The notes under the pieces: generated by a model
The model's database searches: none
Seen by the model: only the letters and a program-made list of their open reading frames with translations
What the model was told of the DNA's origin: nothing
Origin: Nemertoderma westbladi
Taxonomy: Eukaryota; Xenacoelomorpha; Nemertodermatida; Nemertodermatidae
NCBI GenBank assembly: GCA_032718475.1
Contig: JAUCBJ010001447.1
Coordinates: 1-64,000, forward strand
Length of the DNA: 64,000 nucleotides
Reading direction: 5' to 3'
Translations under genes and position numbers: made by a program
Part shown: piece after piece, positions 44,901-47,391 of the stretch
How positions within the stretch are numbered: the first letter of the stretch is position 1
Layout of the letters: the number at the start of each line of letters is the position of its first letter

Positions 44901-45735
44901 TGGACCTCAGTATTCTATGTCTCAATGAAGTTGTTTGTGCACCCCTAACGGCTACTACCACAGTAGGCCTATAGTTAACTCATATTGGTTATTGCAAGGA
45001 ATAATCATTTAATGTAGCGAGAGTAGTGTGGTTGGTACCTAAACAGCTCAACGGATAAACACGGATAGGGATTACCGTGTCATAGAAAAGTTCACCACTT
45101 TCAGAACTACATCCCTATACCGGAGAAAGTAGCGAGGTGGACATAGGTGAACATAGCGAGGTCACAAACTCTGAATGAAGGATTCAAGTTCCCAGGAACC
45201 ATCCCCAATCATCCGAGAAGCAATGAGGCAGCCAAATAACCAAACAGGTTGAAACTACCTACAGTAGTTATGGTGTCCTAGATACAGGTTCAGGTGCAAC
45301 CGCCTAAAAACGATCTGAATCTAATACTAATTATATACAAAACGAGTATATTTACAATGCAAGGGAGATTATTAAACGCTTCCGAGTATTTGGAAGGCAT
45401 CAAATATTTTTCATACTGCAAATACTCGAAATGTTATATTCACACACTTAGTGCTTCATTGTTTTCAGACCCTTACTCACGCACTTATGATCTACGATTG
45501 TTTTCTTAACACATAGTCGCAAAATTTTTCCACTTCTTGATTTTGATACATTGAAATGAAGAATGTTATATATCGTTTATCGTTGGAAATGTCGTTACTT
45601 TACATTACATATATTTTGTGTTACAGGGGTCCGTACCTGACTGGAACTTCAGAAACTTTCACCGTGGAGGTGGGAGAATACGCTTCGCTACCAACAGCTT
45701 TGGACAACGAAGTATCTTCTGTTAAACTCGTTTAA
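5770..45735 (+). CDS. beta/gamma-crystallin-like multidomain gene, nine exons, 5' partial
   Basis: Spliced coding sequence of 401 codons plus stop (1207 nt over nine exons; all eight junctions keep frame). It is a tandem series of Greek-key motifs: the second half of domain 1, then four complete domains. A-type motifs look like IEIYSENNFQG and ITFYTGENYGR; each ends in an S-x-x-V-x-x-G strand and is followed by a B motif starting W-x-L-Y/F (MWVLYE, EWELFL, EWITYE, TWILYK). Calcium-site signatures (N/D-N/D-x-x-S/T-S) are intact only in the last domain, as DNMVSS and DNEVSS; others are degenerate (DNSAVS, YNQVTS, NNAIKS). Family members are structural or calcium-binding proteins, some of them secreted; the location here is unknown because the N-terminus is missing. 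Introns of 0.5-11.8 kb are stuffed with mobile elements. No gene symbol is given because the orthology is unclear. Confidence 0.85.
6200..6845 (+). pseudogene. RTE-like LINE fragment (copy 1)
   Basis: Matches the full LINE at 22.7-26.4 kb over its region about 24570-25310. It starts at the DAIN..D..RQSSQ segment, passes the linker before the RT and the fingers region (GISLISIAAKLYN equivalent) and ends at the MFSIL block. Stops, frameshifts and small deletions are frequent, including an internal loss around the catalytic FFKAFDS motif. It lies in intron 1 of the crystallin gene. It is a dead copy. Confidence 0.75.
6910..8166. mobile_element. palindromic hAT-like foldback element
   Basis: A 1241-bp element (6918-8158) whose two ends start TAGGGCGGTGCGTTTTTTAC and its reverse complement. 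It is flanked by an 8-bp duplication, ATGTGTA[G/T] (6910-6917, 8159-8166; 7 of 8 match), which fits the hAT superfamily. About 320 bp of each arm pairs at roughly 90% by eye. Pairing resumes with a second block (near 7460-7520 against 7735-7790), so nearly the whole element is one hairpin. The left arm has about 170 extra bases (7262-7440). It has no coding capacity, so it would depend on a transposase from elsewhere. Confidence 0.8.
8395..8492 (+). CDS. beta/gamma-crystallin exon 2
   Basis: The acceptor CTTTACAG precedes 8395 and the donor AAT|GTTAGT follows. It starts at phase 0 with the conserved glycine of ENNFQ|G and encodes the rest of the domain 2 A motif through DNSAVSIQVKCG. It ends with two bases of the methionine codon before WVLYE. 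The join to 19776 restores ATG TGG exactly. Confidence 0.85.
8755..9110. repeat. AT-rich TTAATTAG-type repeat
   Basis: About 350 bases of irregular units built on TTAATTAGT and AAATTAATTA. A second stretch of the same kind lies at 19605-19735, near the other end of the same 11.3-kb intron. Confidence 0.7.
9125..9325 (+). repeat. SINE-like fragment with Ceph-type core
   Basis: Contains GAGGTCGACAAAATGAGTACC followed by AGTTGAATTACTGGG, which resembles a conserved central domain of several invertebrate SINEs (best known from cephalopods). The tRNA-like head is not recognisable. A CTTCAGC..GACTG..TTGCTTGCT segment near 9280-9305 recurs near 19575-19597. Confidence 0.5.
9485..10125 (+). pseudogene. 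RTE-like LINE RT fragment (copy 2)
   Basis: Corresponds to about 25215-25830 of the full LINE. The longest frame, 9585-10061, covers the RT palm: GVLQGDTLAPF, then YFADDIGVL with both catalytic aspartates. The preceding FFKAFDS motif A (near 9550) is in the same frame, interrupted by a codon change only at the apparent start. The copy is 5'- and 3'-truncated and ends in degraded sequence after DRKGIKL. It lies in intron 2 of the crystallin gene. Confidence 0.85.
10330..11277. repeat. ~430-bp diverged tandem duplication
   Basis: CTATTTGTAGCAAAACC occurs at 10415 and again at 10845, and collinear blocks follow in both units (ATTGAGGTTA, GGCAACCA.., TTGAAGC..AA..TTAAGG, ATTTTGATACAAA). A partial third unit is cut by the BEL/Pao LTR at 11278. 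CATGGCAAC-like motifs recur throughout. No coding frame. Confidence 0.75.
11278..11889 (-). repeat. 3' LTR of the BEL/Pao element
   Basis: A 612-bp LTR, TGTGACGGG...GCTCACA on the + strand. It carries a poly-C run near 11676-11694 and a hairpin at 11788-11814 whose stem differs from the other LTRs at a paired position on both sides (compensating change). Confidence 0.9.
11890..11899 (-). promoter_or_regulatory. polypurine tract
   Basis: Read on the minus strand, GGGGGGGAG sits directly against the 3' LTR start TGTGAGCG. This is the expected place and composition for the plus-strand primer of an LTR retrotransposon. Confidence 0.6.
12090..13010. repeat. CT-rich low complexity with ~45-bp repeats
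   Basis: Long CTCTAACT/CTACTAC-type sequence inside the BEL/Pao element. Between about 12530 and 12890 a unit of roughly 45-50 bases containing GTGGCGCTTGCGGTGCCCAC repeats about six times. It occupies the place where pol should be. Frames on either strand are artefacts of the composition. Confidence 0.75.
13294..15426 (-). CDS. BEL/Pao Gag core, zinc knuckles and aspartic protease
   Basis: Uninterrupted frame of 710 codons. Residues about 115-280 match the Gag core typical of BEL/Pao (KFDGSRPEEYLQF start; DREYGHP..I near the end). Two Cys/His clusters follow: C-x6-H-x5-C at about 396-410 and CHRCVVEGHRSGEC at about 433-446. The retroviral-type protease active site, LVDSGA, is at about 495, followed near 600-640 by a GMD...FGWTLSGPV block usual just downstream of the protease in this superfamily. 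A run of glycines near residue 17-22 comes from a poly-C tract at 15361-15379. It ends without entering an RT domain. The 85-codon frame at 13121-13378 may be its shifted tail. Confidence 0.85.
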   Translation of the reverse strand: MGPNILTSTPVPNIPVGGGGGGQGDIPPLQYQQYTRTTTRTPNPLDENRSCDTEIWRGPLPPMIYPTQVRSTDRTGGPHPTGESVQHPSNPLEAQAMGMATLIDALKTRIELPPVEPFKFDGSRPEEYLQFRRMYSNEILSKNLTQAECLKYLQVYTGGPAYDIVRQYQGIEGGFTTAWRVLDREYGHPAKIIRQTLRGITSGGLQDNPVSIKTFANKVDKALIVLKTLDAPYELNASNNITTIAQALPIWLRSKWRNIAFSTREKKGAEPGLEEMSSFLNYEAELITDPVYSEDSLGKAPKTEYNRPRPEHNPTDPFSRVRQSLPHAATQGTASPQLAGSRATPWQGQKENNTINKHNPNIPSRPSTDNQNTKSVDINLRAIREGLYRERYNPGFECQLHWDGTHKTRSCKHWQALPKQDRIAYTDANGLCHRCVVEGHRSGECRETAIGDNETGGQTMATRTTAARKKRKVLLGVVPVKISGEGGRSVTTLMLVDSGAAFMLVENWVAEEIGLKTRPNRMVVTTVSSKDEVLEMRTGQCRISAIAPGCDYGATIGPVHVIESININARRPTNIEVEQYRFLDGIDFSIPEVDVRKVSIIVGMDCPTAHERTQTVFGKDRQRDPTAILTPFGWTLSGPVKTKIPSRVTETSGCMLPGTVDAEDAEERPEMVDKPDGEVEVREWAEENGFPSKYRYGDGEERTARWEVAF
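15567..16145 (-). pseudogene. BEL/Pao Gag, middle part (shifted frame)
   Basis: A 192-codon, Arg/Glu-rich frame with an imperfect duplication (RRLVEFNREVE twice, residues about 33-56). It lies between the N-terminal Gag frame and the Gag-protease frame and differs in phase from both, so the reading frame is broken on each side. Low-complexity charged sequence of this kind is usual in the Gag of this element; no domain is recognised. Confidence 0.5.
16235..16600. repeat. ~130-bp tandem repeats with poly-C runs
   Basis: Three units containing CGTGGTGGGGCGCCC, a poly-C run of 10-20 bases, then CTTCTAACTTCACTATCTCTTAC. The unequal poly-C lengths change the reading frame between units. Confidence 0.75.
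16454..17200 (-). pseudogene. BEL/Pao Gag linker, Asn-rich and repeated
   Basis: A 248-codon frame. Residues about 30-110 are Asn/Leu/Ile-rich (NNLNLN type), followed by three copies of a GLVGHVVSRQEV unit that corresponds to a DNA repeat at 16660-16815. It begins just after a poly-C tract (about 17127-17142) that shifts the frame relative to the upstream Gag part. Likely a disordered linker inside Gag. No function is assigned. Confidence 0.45.
17321..18496 (-). CDS. BEL/Pao Gag N-terminal part
   Basis: A 391-codon frame starting MSRTGV, the first long frame after the 5' LTR (18551-19130 on this strand), so probably the start of Gag. Residues 1-110 are acidic and disordered. About 250-390 is a long charged coiled-coil (repeated E-R-K-E-A type heptads). 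The frame stops at 17321, but the next frame (17372-17121) continues the same kind of helix, so a frameshift near 17350 is likely. It belongs to the Gag-protease-only element. Confidence 0.6.
   Translation of the reverse strand: MSRTGVTTPPRTSDGDLTIREAATRRYRPTTPDPSIMGDPATKDEGGHLQPEDESGEERDESTQSGGRRADVAGQPQAEGDGRPTGTATVGPPVRRWTRRDKGDVGDEDVGVSDRLRRAYATTRKQLREAKGGVKIDEVKLKKRLGESNRHFDYLMCFGQGELADERARGVASELFELWECRGMEPSVVYVGPYLVDARGVKLVGWRRPQESESEVNPEDSVSLVGENSGRRGKVSRTGRRRESVATDKSATSSAKERQVRAIDLACQLDLAALDQRELEIQLEEESALIEQEKELVRENKERAERATRSFRECEEIGRTERKEQEERKAAREAERRQREAERKEREAEREAERQEREVSADNEQKEREARRLERWLREGQSWPSRVYEGI
18551..19130 (-). repeat. 5' LTR of the BEL/Pao element
   Basis: A 580-bp LTR that on the + strand runs TGTGACGGG...GCTCACA. 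Unlike the other four LTRs it has no long poly-C run (only CCCCC). A hairpin with a perfect 13-bp stem (CACGAGGTTGATT, loop GGT) lies at 19039-19067. No primer-binding site starting TGG abuts the LTR on the sense strand. Confidence 0.88.
19276..19510 (+). repeat. tRNA-derived SINE
   Basis: A tRNA-like head with a B box (GGTTCGAATCC at about 19335) and an A-box-like CCGAGTGG, a central TGTCCCTAGGCAAGACACTTTA domain found in several metazoan SINEs, a GCGCTATATAAA block and an (ATT)n tail. These together mark a SINE rather than a working tRNA gene. Confidence 0.8.
19605..19735. repeat. AT-rich TTAATTAG-type repeat, second stretch
   Basis: AAATTAATTAGTTAATATTAATTAGTGCTTAAAATTAATT-type sequence, alike in kind to 8755-9110. 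It sits just before the exon at 19776. Confidence 0.65.
19776..19902 (+). CDS. beta/gamma-crystallin exon 3
   Basis: The acceptor is a T-rich tract ending CTTTTAG and the donor is CTT|GTAAGT. It completes the methionine codon from exon 2 and encodes the whole B motif of domain 2: WVLYENNF, then GPGTYSTPEEW and NRVSAMRAIPL. The calcium signature is degenerate (ANRVSA). It leaves at phase 0. Confidence 0.88.
20137..20333 (+). repeat. interspersed repeat X, left copy
   Basis: Nearly the reverse complement of 31464-31648, with long identical blocks such as AAATACAGGACTTTTTGTCC and CGCCGAAAGGGGTAAGTCTA. The two copies sit 0.2 kb inside each end of intron 3. The family is unknown to me. Confidence 0.8.
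20334..21081. other. no gene seen; contains a 78-base palindrome
   Basis: AT-rich, with a poly-C run near 20625. At 20897-20974 two arms (TAAAGCAGGTATTTTAGGTA and its near-complement) meet over alternating ACCGGT/GGTACC units. It lies about 110 bases before the PHD-LINE frame and might be part of that element's 5' region. Confidence 0.6.
21082..22625 (+). pseudogene. CR1/L2-type LINE with PHD finger, frame-broken
   Basis: The first frame (21082-21852) carries, in order, a GDIETKPGP motif (21364-21390) resembling a 2A ribosome-skipping site but with K where the essential N should be; a PHD-type zinc finger (CPVC...CESC...HLKC...CNSC, about 21420-21570); and the start of an AP-endonuclease-type nuclease (LHFLHLNARSLLPKLSEIR). 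Frameshifts near 21810 and 22110 move the rest of the nuclease to other frames, up to SDHCIVF near 22335 and PWMTSGIL near 22600. The RT domain is missing: the copy stops just where the next LINE begins. 3' loss is unusual for a LINE and points to rearrangement. It lies in intron 3 of the crystallin gene. Confidence 0.8.
22685..26410 (+). mobile_element. near-complete RTE-like LINE (copy 3)
   Basis: A GC-richer block with a 5' leader, one long ORF, a short 3' UTR and a (TAG)n tail at 26397-26410. Fragments of the same family lie at 6.2, 9.5, 47.6 and 61 kb. The 5' limit is approximate: composition changes near 22685 and no target duplication was found. It follows the truncated PHD-LINE directly and runs into a BEL gag. 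Confidence 0.75.
23346..26366 (+). CDS. LINE endonuclease-reverse transcriptase
   Basis: The frame is open from 23346 to the TAA at 26364-26366 with no interruption. The first in-frame ATG is near 23469; upstream residues (ASVNTLTLG) already resemble the nuclease start, so translation may begin earlier by another route. Residues below count from 23406. The endonuclease covers about 10-250, with GDFN at about 159 and SDHR at about 247. The RT covers about 480-760, with NRASGVDGVPPEVF, FFKAFDS, GVLQGDTL and DFADDLGVL (FADD at about 728). The C-terminus has the FAGHC...DLANVMGDRELWR block and ends AQHS. This enzyme would nick target DNA and copy its own RNA. A 120-codon frame at 23050-23412 overlaps its start and could be a degenerate first ORF. 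The copy is potentially intact; I place it near the RTE clade with moderate certainty. Confidence 0.88.
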   Translation, partial: WGEGFWSWRLLSCSTPTNKPLVNLRQVTRLASVNTLTLGSPMRQGELTALADKLSLSAVGVQEHRMQTGQTDEVLIKDMGGGWRLALASADDSGNGGIGLLMNPTAHAALDKIDQISNRIIRCHFSCSGRLAKKFPKVVLIVCYSPTSVAPVEEVENFYHSLQAATDGVDQHAFLTFLGDFNASLHQSPTSPWVYSNSVNRNSVHLQDFISGNGLFSAGTQFKKRTGKLCTHSGPSGHKSQIDHIMFRRKYRSSIQDCNAFTLRPFSSDHRLIVAKVRLSLHASRTTKSALPRHDWSSLLQQPSVRSSFTLQLSNRYEALASEAADHCEGYTAFTEAVKLAAAETVPVYPRNRKRAPWTDNKIQKCRNDLHKAQKESQLKQTTAAKNAVKAASRSLNRQYSVNLQELINQQVDAINDADDSRQSSQAWKSINLLTGRKSQPTTKVKAESPADCLNGWKAHFEKLLNNDRVLPDNFIEVKVSESVLPDIPIGDISFAEVKAAAKSIKTNRASGVDGVPPEVFKIPECLKLIYPIIVDMYRTTRVPQEMKTNKLVPVPKKGNLTLYGSFRGISLISIAAKLYNRILLNRIRDPIERLLRGNQNGFRKGRGTMEPILALRRIIEELSKKKDRHLAVIFVDFFKAFDSVSRSRMFSILSLYGIPDEIIAAIRSVYDGSTTFVSTVDGDTEPFEVLWGVLQGDTLVPFLFIIVVDYVLRMSLDHHNDDGVMITPPTGSRSRGNPAKYLTDLDFADDLGVLSESLEGAQRLLSSLEHAASSVGLFINSRKTKILTVNFESPQQVSDRMSISSKDGMLEHVDDFCYLGSWIRKSGEDLRIRKGKAWAALNRLSRIWKSPRINRKLKVRLFRAAVVPVLLYESPCWALTAEDTKSLDGTFTRMLRRVHCVKYNAHISNQTLYNIGGVSLVPPSLTLEQNRLRFAGHCFRREDQPVHNLVLWQPHGVNKHGGQPMTFLRRILKDTGLKDADDLANVMGDRELWRCNFVDKPAQHS
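26418..27927 (+). pseudogene. second BEL/Pao gag, frame-broken
   Basis: The first frame (to 26929) encodes a coiled-coil with DERRRGMDLLLGQLEENR and ends at a stop. The next frame, about 26932-27927, carries the BEL/Pao Gag core (VKFNGDEMKWLPF start; WDTLNIRYGNRTNIARY near the middle) and a zinc-knuckle start, CVLCDGPHR, where the frame shifts again. A further stretch continues past 27927 to 28022 and resumes after a TTAA element at 29287, ending at a TGA near 29360. No protease or pol is seen. The 5' part abuts the tail of the LINE upstream. It differs clearly from the Gag at 13.3-18.5 kb, so it is another BEL/Pao family. It lies in intron 3 of the crystallin gene. Confidence 0.75.
28023..29286. 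mobile_element. TTAA-flanked piggyBac-like element 3, inside gag
   Basis: TTAA at 28023-28026 and 29283-29286; termini CCCTATTAGCACTGGGG and the reverse of CCAGTGGTAATAGGG. Each end has a GGGCCGAATCGGCCC palindrome beside a poly-G or poly-C run. The interior has several TTTTGGTGCACCAAAA palindromes and inverted copies of a CGATTGAAAGTAATATAGAAG block (28480-28830). No transposase. The frame before the left TTAA continues after the right TTAA, so it is a clean insertion into a pre-existing BEL gag frame. Confidence 0.8.
29361..30784. other. no gene seen; 49-bp triple repeat inside
   Basis: GCGGACATAACAA..CCATTTT occurs three times, starting at 29622, 29671 and 29720 (49-base spacing). CAGCCAATCAG near 29847 resembles a CCAAT element and several AATAAA sites follow, so part of this could be a decayed LTR of the gag upstream; that is a guess. 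Confidence 0.5.
30785..31222 (-). pseudogene. LINE RT fragment, separate family
   Basis: On the minus strand a frame covers the pre-RT linker and first RT blocks: ADSPEERVGKWNNHF, NNKASGLDEIPAEVW, LKPLPKKGDLGIPTNYRGI. It resembles the same region of the RTE-like LINE in layout but differs in sequence, so it is another LINE family. It ends shortly after NYRGI and has no catalytic motif left. It lies in intron 3. Confidence 0.8.
31464..31648 (-). repeat. interspersed repeat X, right copy
   Basis: Inverted partner of 20137-20333, ending about 30 bases before the exon at 31678. One edge holds a small palindrome (TTTCTCAGGA CA TCCTGAAA). Confidence 0.8.
31678..31814 (+). CDS. beta/gamma-crystallin exon 4
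   Basis: The acceptor is ATTGTTTAG and the donor is TTTCT|GTGAGT. It enters at phase 0 and encodes the A motif of domain 3 (DGIALFDKVDF ... TESVIITGG) and the W strand EWELF of its B motif. It leaves with two bases of a Leu codon, the same position as the intron between exons 8 and 9. Confidence 0.88.
32066..33265. repeat. 23-bp minisatellite, about 50 units
   Basis: Tandem units of the type CGAGATTGACTCGGTTGTCTAAA over 1.2 kb. GGTTGTCTAA is nearly constant; the centre alternates between TTGACTC, CTGACTC, TTGCCTT, TTACCTT and ATACCTC in recurring orders, which suggests a higher-order pattern. Some units lack one base. It fills two thirds of intron 4. It is not a CRISPR array: units abut with no unique spacers. 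Confidence 0.95.
33583..33709 (+). CDS. beta/gamma-crystallin exon 5
   Basis: The acceptor is TTAATTTAG and the donor is CAG|GTTAGT. It completes the Leu codon from exon 4 and encodes the B motif of domain 3: NSYTDQDQGISVVMNPGIYAG and YNQVTSMMRIKRQ (partial calcium signature YNQVTS). It leaves at phase 0. Confidence 0.88.
33932..33968. repeat. perfect 18-bp inverted repeat
   Basis: CTGTACTGTATGATAGCC and its exact reverse complement are separated by one C. It is able to form a cruciform or hairpin. It lies in intron 5, 220 bases after exon 5. Confidence 0.9.
34693..35060 (+). repeat. interspersed repeat Y, copy 1
   Basis: CGGACAACTCTTCGATTT, then a long stretch to AACAATAAAAAAAACTT, match 58603-58770. 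The following TTGTTATAAATAGTATCAAATTTTATTAACAA block matches 58798-58832, with extra sequence between the blocks in this copy. Unclassified family. Confidence 0.7.
35184..35262 (+). repeat. tRNA-like SINE head or tRNA pseudogene
   Basis: An A-box-like TGGCGTAGTGG and a B-box AGTTCGAATCC at suitable spacing. The clover-leaf stems are not convincing, so I do not call a working tRNA. A CCAATCA and a TATATAAGG near 35355-35450 lie downstream and could belong to a decayed LTR promoter. Confidence 0.55.
35263..37313. other. no gene seen in rest of intron 5
   Basis: Contains poly-C runs near 35900 and 36100 and moderately GC-rich DNA up to 37200. Short open frames here show no recognisable protein. 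A TTTCAAAAAGTTGTCTGATACT piece at about 37209-37230 recurs at 58839-58860. Confidence 0.5.
37314..37468 (+). CDS. beta/gamma-crystallin exon 6
   Basis: The acceptor is TTGTTTAG and the donor is GGAGA|GTAAGA. It enters at phase 0 and encodes the A motif of domain 4: VAEDCLSPNITFYTGENYGR, then FESFNVVQDVSSVHVACG. It leaves with two bases of the Glu codon preceding WITYE, homologous in position to the exon 2/3 junction. Confidence 0.88.
37779..40985 (-). pseudogene. RT with CCHC/RLE-like C-terminus (copy B)
   Basis: Reading from 40985 down: a VQWRPNQFLLPPGAIGRKVVGEMSRL N-terminal block; RT core around 40006-39590 with GIEHAIH, LQIDGNNTFNS (motif A) and STQGDPIAM (motif B); then motif C at about 39585-39560, where the codon before ADD has become a stop; then a solo LTR (38881-39523) splits the gene. 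Below it come YGYYPTKCHLLVKP and the thumb, then degraded knuckle and nuclease blocks, ending near 37779. Many frameshifts. The order is that of the nearly intact copy at 52.4-55.3 kb. It is in intron 6, antisense to the crystallin gene, and head-to-head with copy D. Confidence 0.8.
38881..39523 (-). mobile_element. BEL/Pao solo LTR b
   Basis: A 643-bp LTR, TGTGACGGG...GCATACA on the + strand, with a perfect 5-bp duplication AGACA (38876-38880, 39524-39528). It interrupts the RT pseudogene just after its catalytic motif. A poly-C run lies near 39396-39407 and a hairpin near 39419-39453, with altered loop and one mismatch. Confidence 0.9.
40930..41585. repeat. 30-bp GC-rich minisatellite
   Basis: About 20 units of the type GGTCCAGCACCAATGTCTGAGGGGG(C)C.G.G. 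Because the unit is a multiple of three, long frames stay open on both strands (up to 157 codons of GPAPMSEGAG-type or WCWTPAPL-type repeats). These are not genes. The array lies between two RT copies pointing away from it. Confidence 0.92.
41940..43197 (+). pseudogene. RT C-terminal half with RLE-like domain (copy D)
   Basis: Starts in the thumb region (VEEFAEEVDSLSDIASVDPHC near 41950, matching copy B's ARTDPHCAYA), passes QPLHE-type linker sequence, then LSKEEFRYELCL, a knuckle that has lost its first Cys (C-x7-H-x3-C remains), GGFPSNRHNEIRD, and after a frameshift near 42770 the nuclease part FWGNQFQQSFIDVSIFNPLA. It ends around 43197 after FALLRSSLLCLH. It is 5'-truncated and frame-broken, and it faces away from copy B across the minisatellite. 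Confidence 0.8.
43198..43878. other. no gene seen in rest of intron 6
   Basis: AT-rich. I see no repeat or exon. A short run GAAAGGTATTTATACCTTTC at 43346-43365 is a small perfect palindrome. Confidence 0.5.
43879..43983 (+). CDS. beta/gamma-crystallin exon 7
   Basis: The acceptor is CTTTCTTCTAG and the donor is CATG|GTTAGT. It completes the Glu codon and encodes WITYEDCLLGPSIRLSQGGY and SSWGGVDNAMA, the B motif of domain 4. It leaves with two bases of a Cys codon. It is followed by a poly-G run in intron 7. Confidence 0.88.
44511..44684 (+). CDS. beta/gamma-crystallin exon 8
   Basis: The acceptor is ATTTGTTTCAG and the donor is CAA|GTAAGT. It encodes a short linker (ALPLTKVANQP) and the A motif of domain 5, with the complete calcium signature DNMVSS, then VIVTGGTWILY. 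It leaves with two bases of a Lys codon. Confidence 0.9.
45627..45735 (+). CDS. beta/gamma-crystallin exon 9 (terminal)
   Basis: The acceptor is TTGTGTTACAG. It completes Lys and encodes GPYLTGTSETFTVEVGEY and the second full calcium signature, DNEVSS, then VKLV and a TAA stop at 45733-45735. Confidence 0.9.
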
Positions 45736-45874
45736 ATACTATTAATTATTAATGGCAAACATTTACAAACAGTAGTACTGTACAAGTGCATCTCTTTAAA
45801 GATTCATAACAGTCCATTTGACGGTAAACTGGTAATTATTTATTTACTTCCGAGGTATTATTTACCAAGCGCTA

Positions 45875-45880
45875 AATAAA
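45875..45880 (+). terminator. polyadenylation signal AATAAA
   Basis: AATAAA 140 bases after the crystallin stop codon. A second AATAAA-type site follows near 45966. Confidence 0.6.
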
Positions 45881-47391
45881 GGGTCGAGAGAATCTTTTTC
45901 ACATATTGTACAGTATAATACGTAATTTCATTATTCAGTTGTTTGATTTTGTTGCTTAATTCTTAAAATAAAAGATAGATCGAAATAGTGTAGTTTGTTA
46001 CTAAAAATAACAGTGAGTATTTATCTACTGTATATTGCTTTCATAGCTGGATAGTTATAAAACCCGAAAATAACAAAATTATTATTATATTATATTATAT
46101 TATTATATTATATTATATTATTATATTATATTATACTATATTAATTATTATATAGACAAAATTATTAACGAAAATATCGATATGATAAAACATCGCTTTA
46201 CAGTGAGCTCGGTATTATTAGAAGTCACACTTTGCCTTTTAATAAAATCCGATTATTTACCCCATTTTTTACCATAAAAGTAATTTAATACCAAAAACTG
46301 TCTCTGTTAATCCAAATGAAGGCAAAACACCACAAGATGGCGCTCAAATTAGGGCAGTACCGTCAGAGTGTAGGCCTACTGCGTTGCGAACGCAGTACTG
46401 ATTGATTGATTGTTGATACGCCATAAATATAGAGTACCGGTACTGTAGATATAAATTTACAAAATATAAAAACGAGACAACAAAATACATAATTTTACAA
46501 ATTATATTTATTTATTATCAAGCACGTTAAGTAAAAAACCTTAATACCAAAGTATGTAAAAAACTAAAAAGCAACAAGACCTAGACGTTGCATGCAATCA
46601 GTGATCAGCTGTCAGCAGCCAGCTGGTCGGTAGGATTAGCCCCGCAGCTGAAGGCATTCTCACGAGGCCAGGAAATACCAGGAGACAGAGTAAAAGTTTT
46701 TTTTTTAGTTTTTTTGCGTACTTTGGCACTAACACACCTACCGGTAAGGTTTTTTACTGCTCTGATATTTAGCTTTATGCTCTGATAAATAAATAAATAA
46801 AATTTGTAATTATTGGTTACTCAAGCTTCTACTTCCCAAATACATATTAATACTTTACATAATTAGGACAGACGGTAATGTATATGGTATCAAGGACAGT
46901 AAAATAAATATTAACGGTTACTTTGTAGAGAGCACGGTCTCTAAACGTTTAATATTTACGTAAGTACAGTAAAACAGTAAAATATATGACATGCAGACCA
47001 GGGATTATGCATACTGCAGTACTGGTACAGTAGTGGTACTGGCGTAGGTCAGATGGAGATCAATTCAATGTTCGGTGACCCCTAATACATATGGCCACTA
47101 CATGGCTCCCCCCCCCCCCCCCGAACCTGAATTAATAAAAATAGACCGGCTGCCGGATGGCCCGCCCACTTCGAGTTGCTATGATGGTTTGCGGTGGTTC
47201 GGGTGAATTGCAGGGACTGGGAGGAGGGAGGACAGGGTGTGATGTCACTGAGGTGGTCGACCACGGCGCGCGGTGGGACGGCCACAGTGACGGGTTCATC
47301 GATAGCTCTTAGATAGCAGCGCTTCTAATTGGTCACTGAGTTTTTTAGGGGCAGAAATAAATCATGTCGATGACGCGTAATCTAGTTGCGA
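45881..47391. other. no gene seen; (ATATT)n microsatellite inside
   Basis: 3' flank of the crystallin gene. 46080-46145 is an ATTAT/ATATT microsatellite. A poly-C run lies near 47107-47121. Short open frames have no recognisable domain. Confidence 0.6.

Noticed and set aside
46588-46785. 65-codon frame
   Set aside because: Hydrophobic composition comes from a poly-T stretch; no start context, domain or neighbour supports it.
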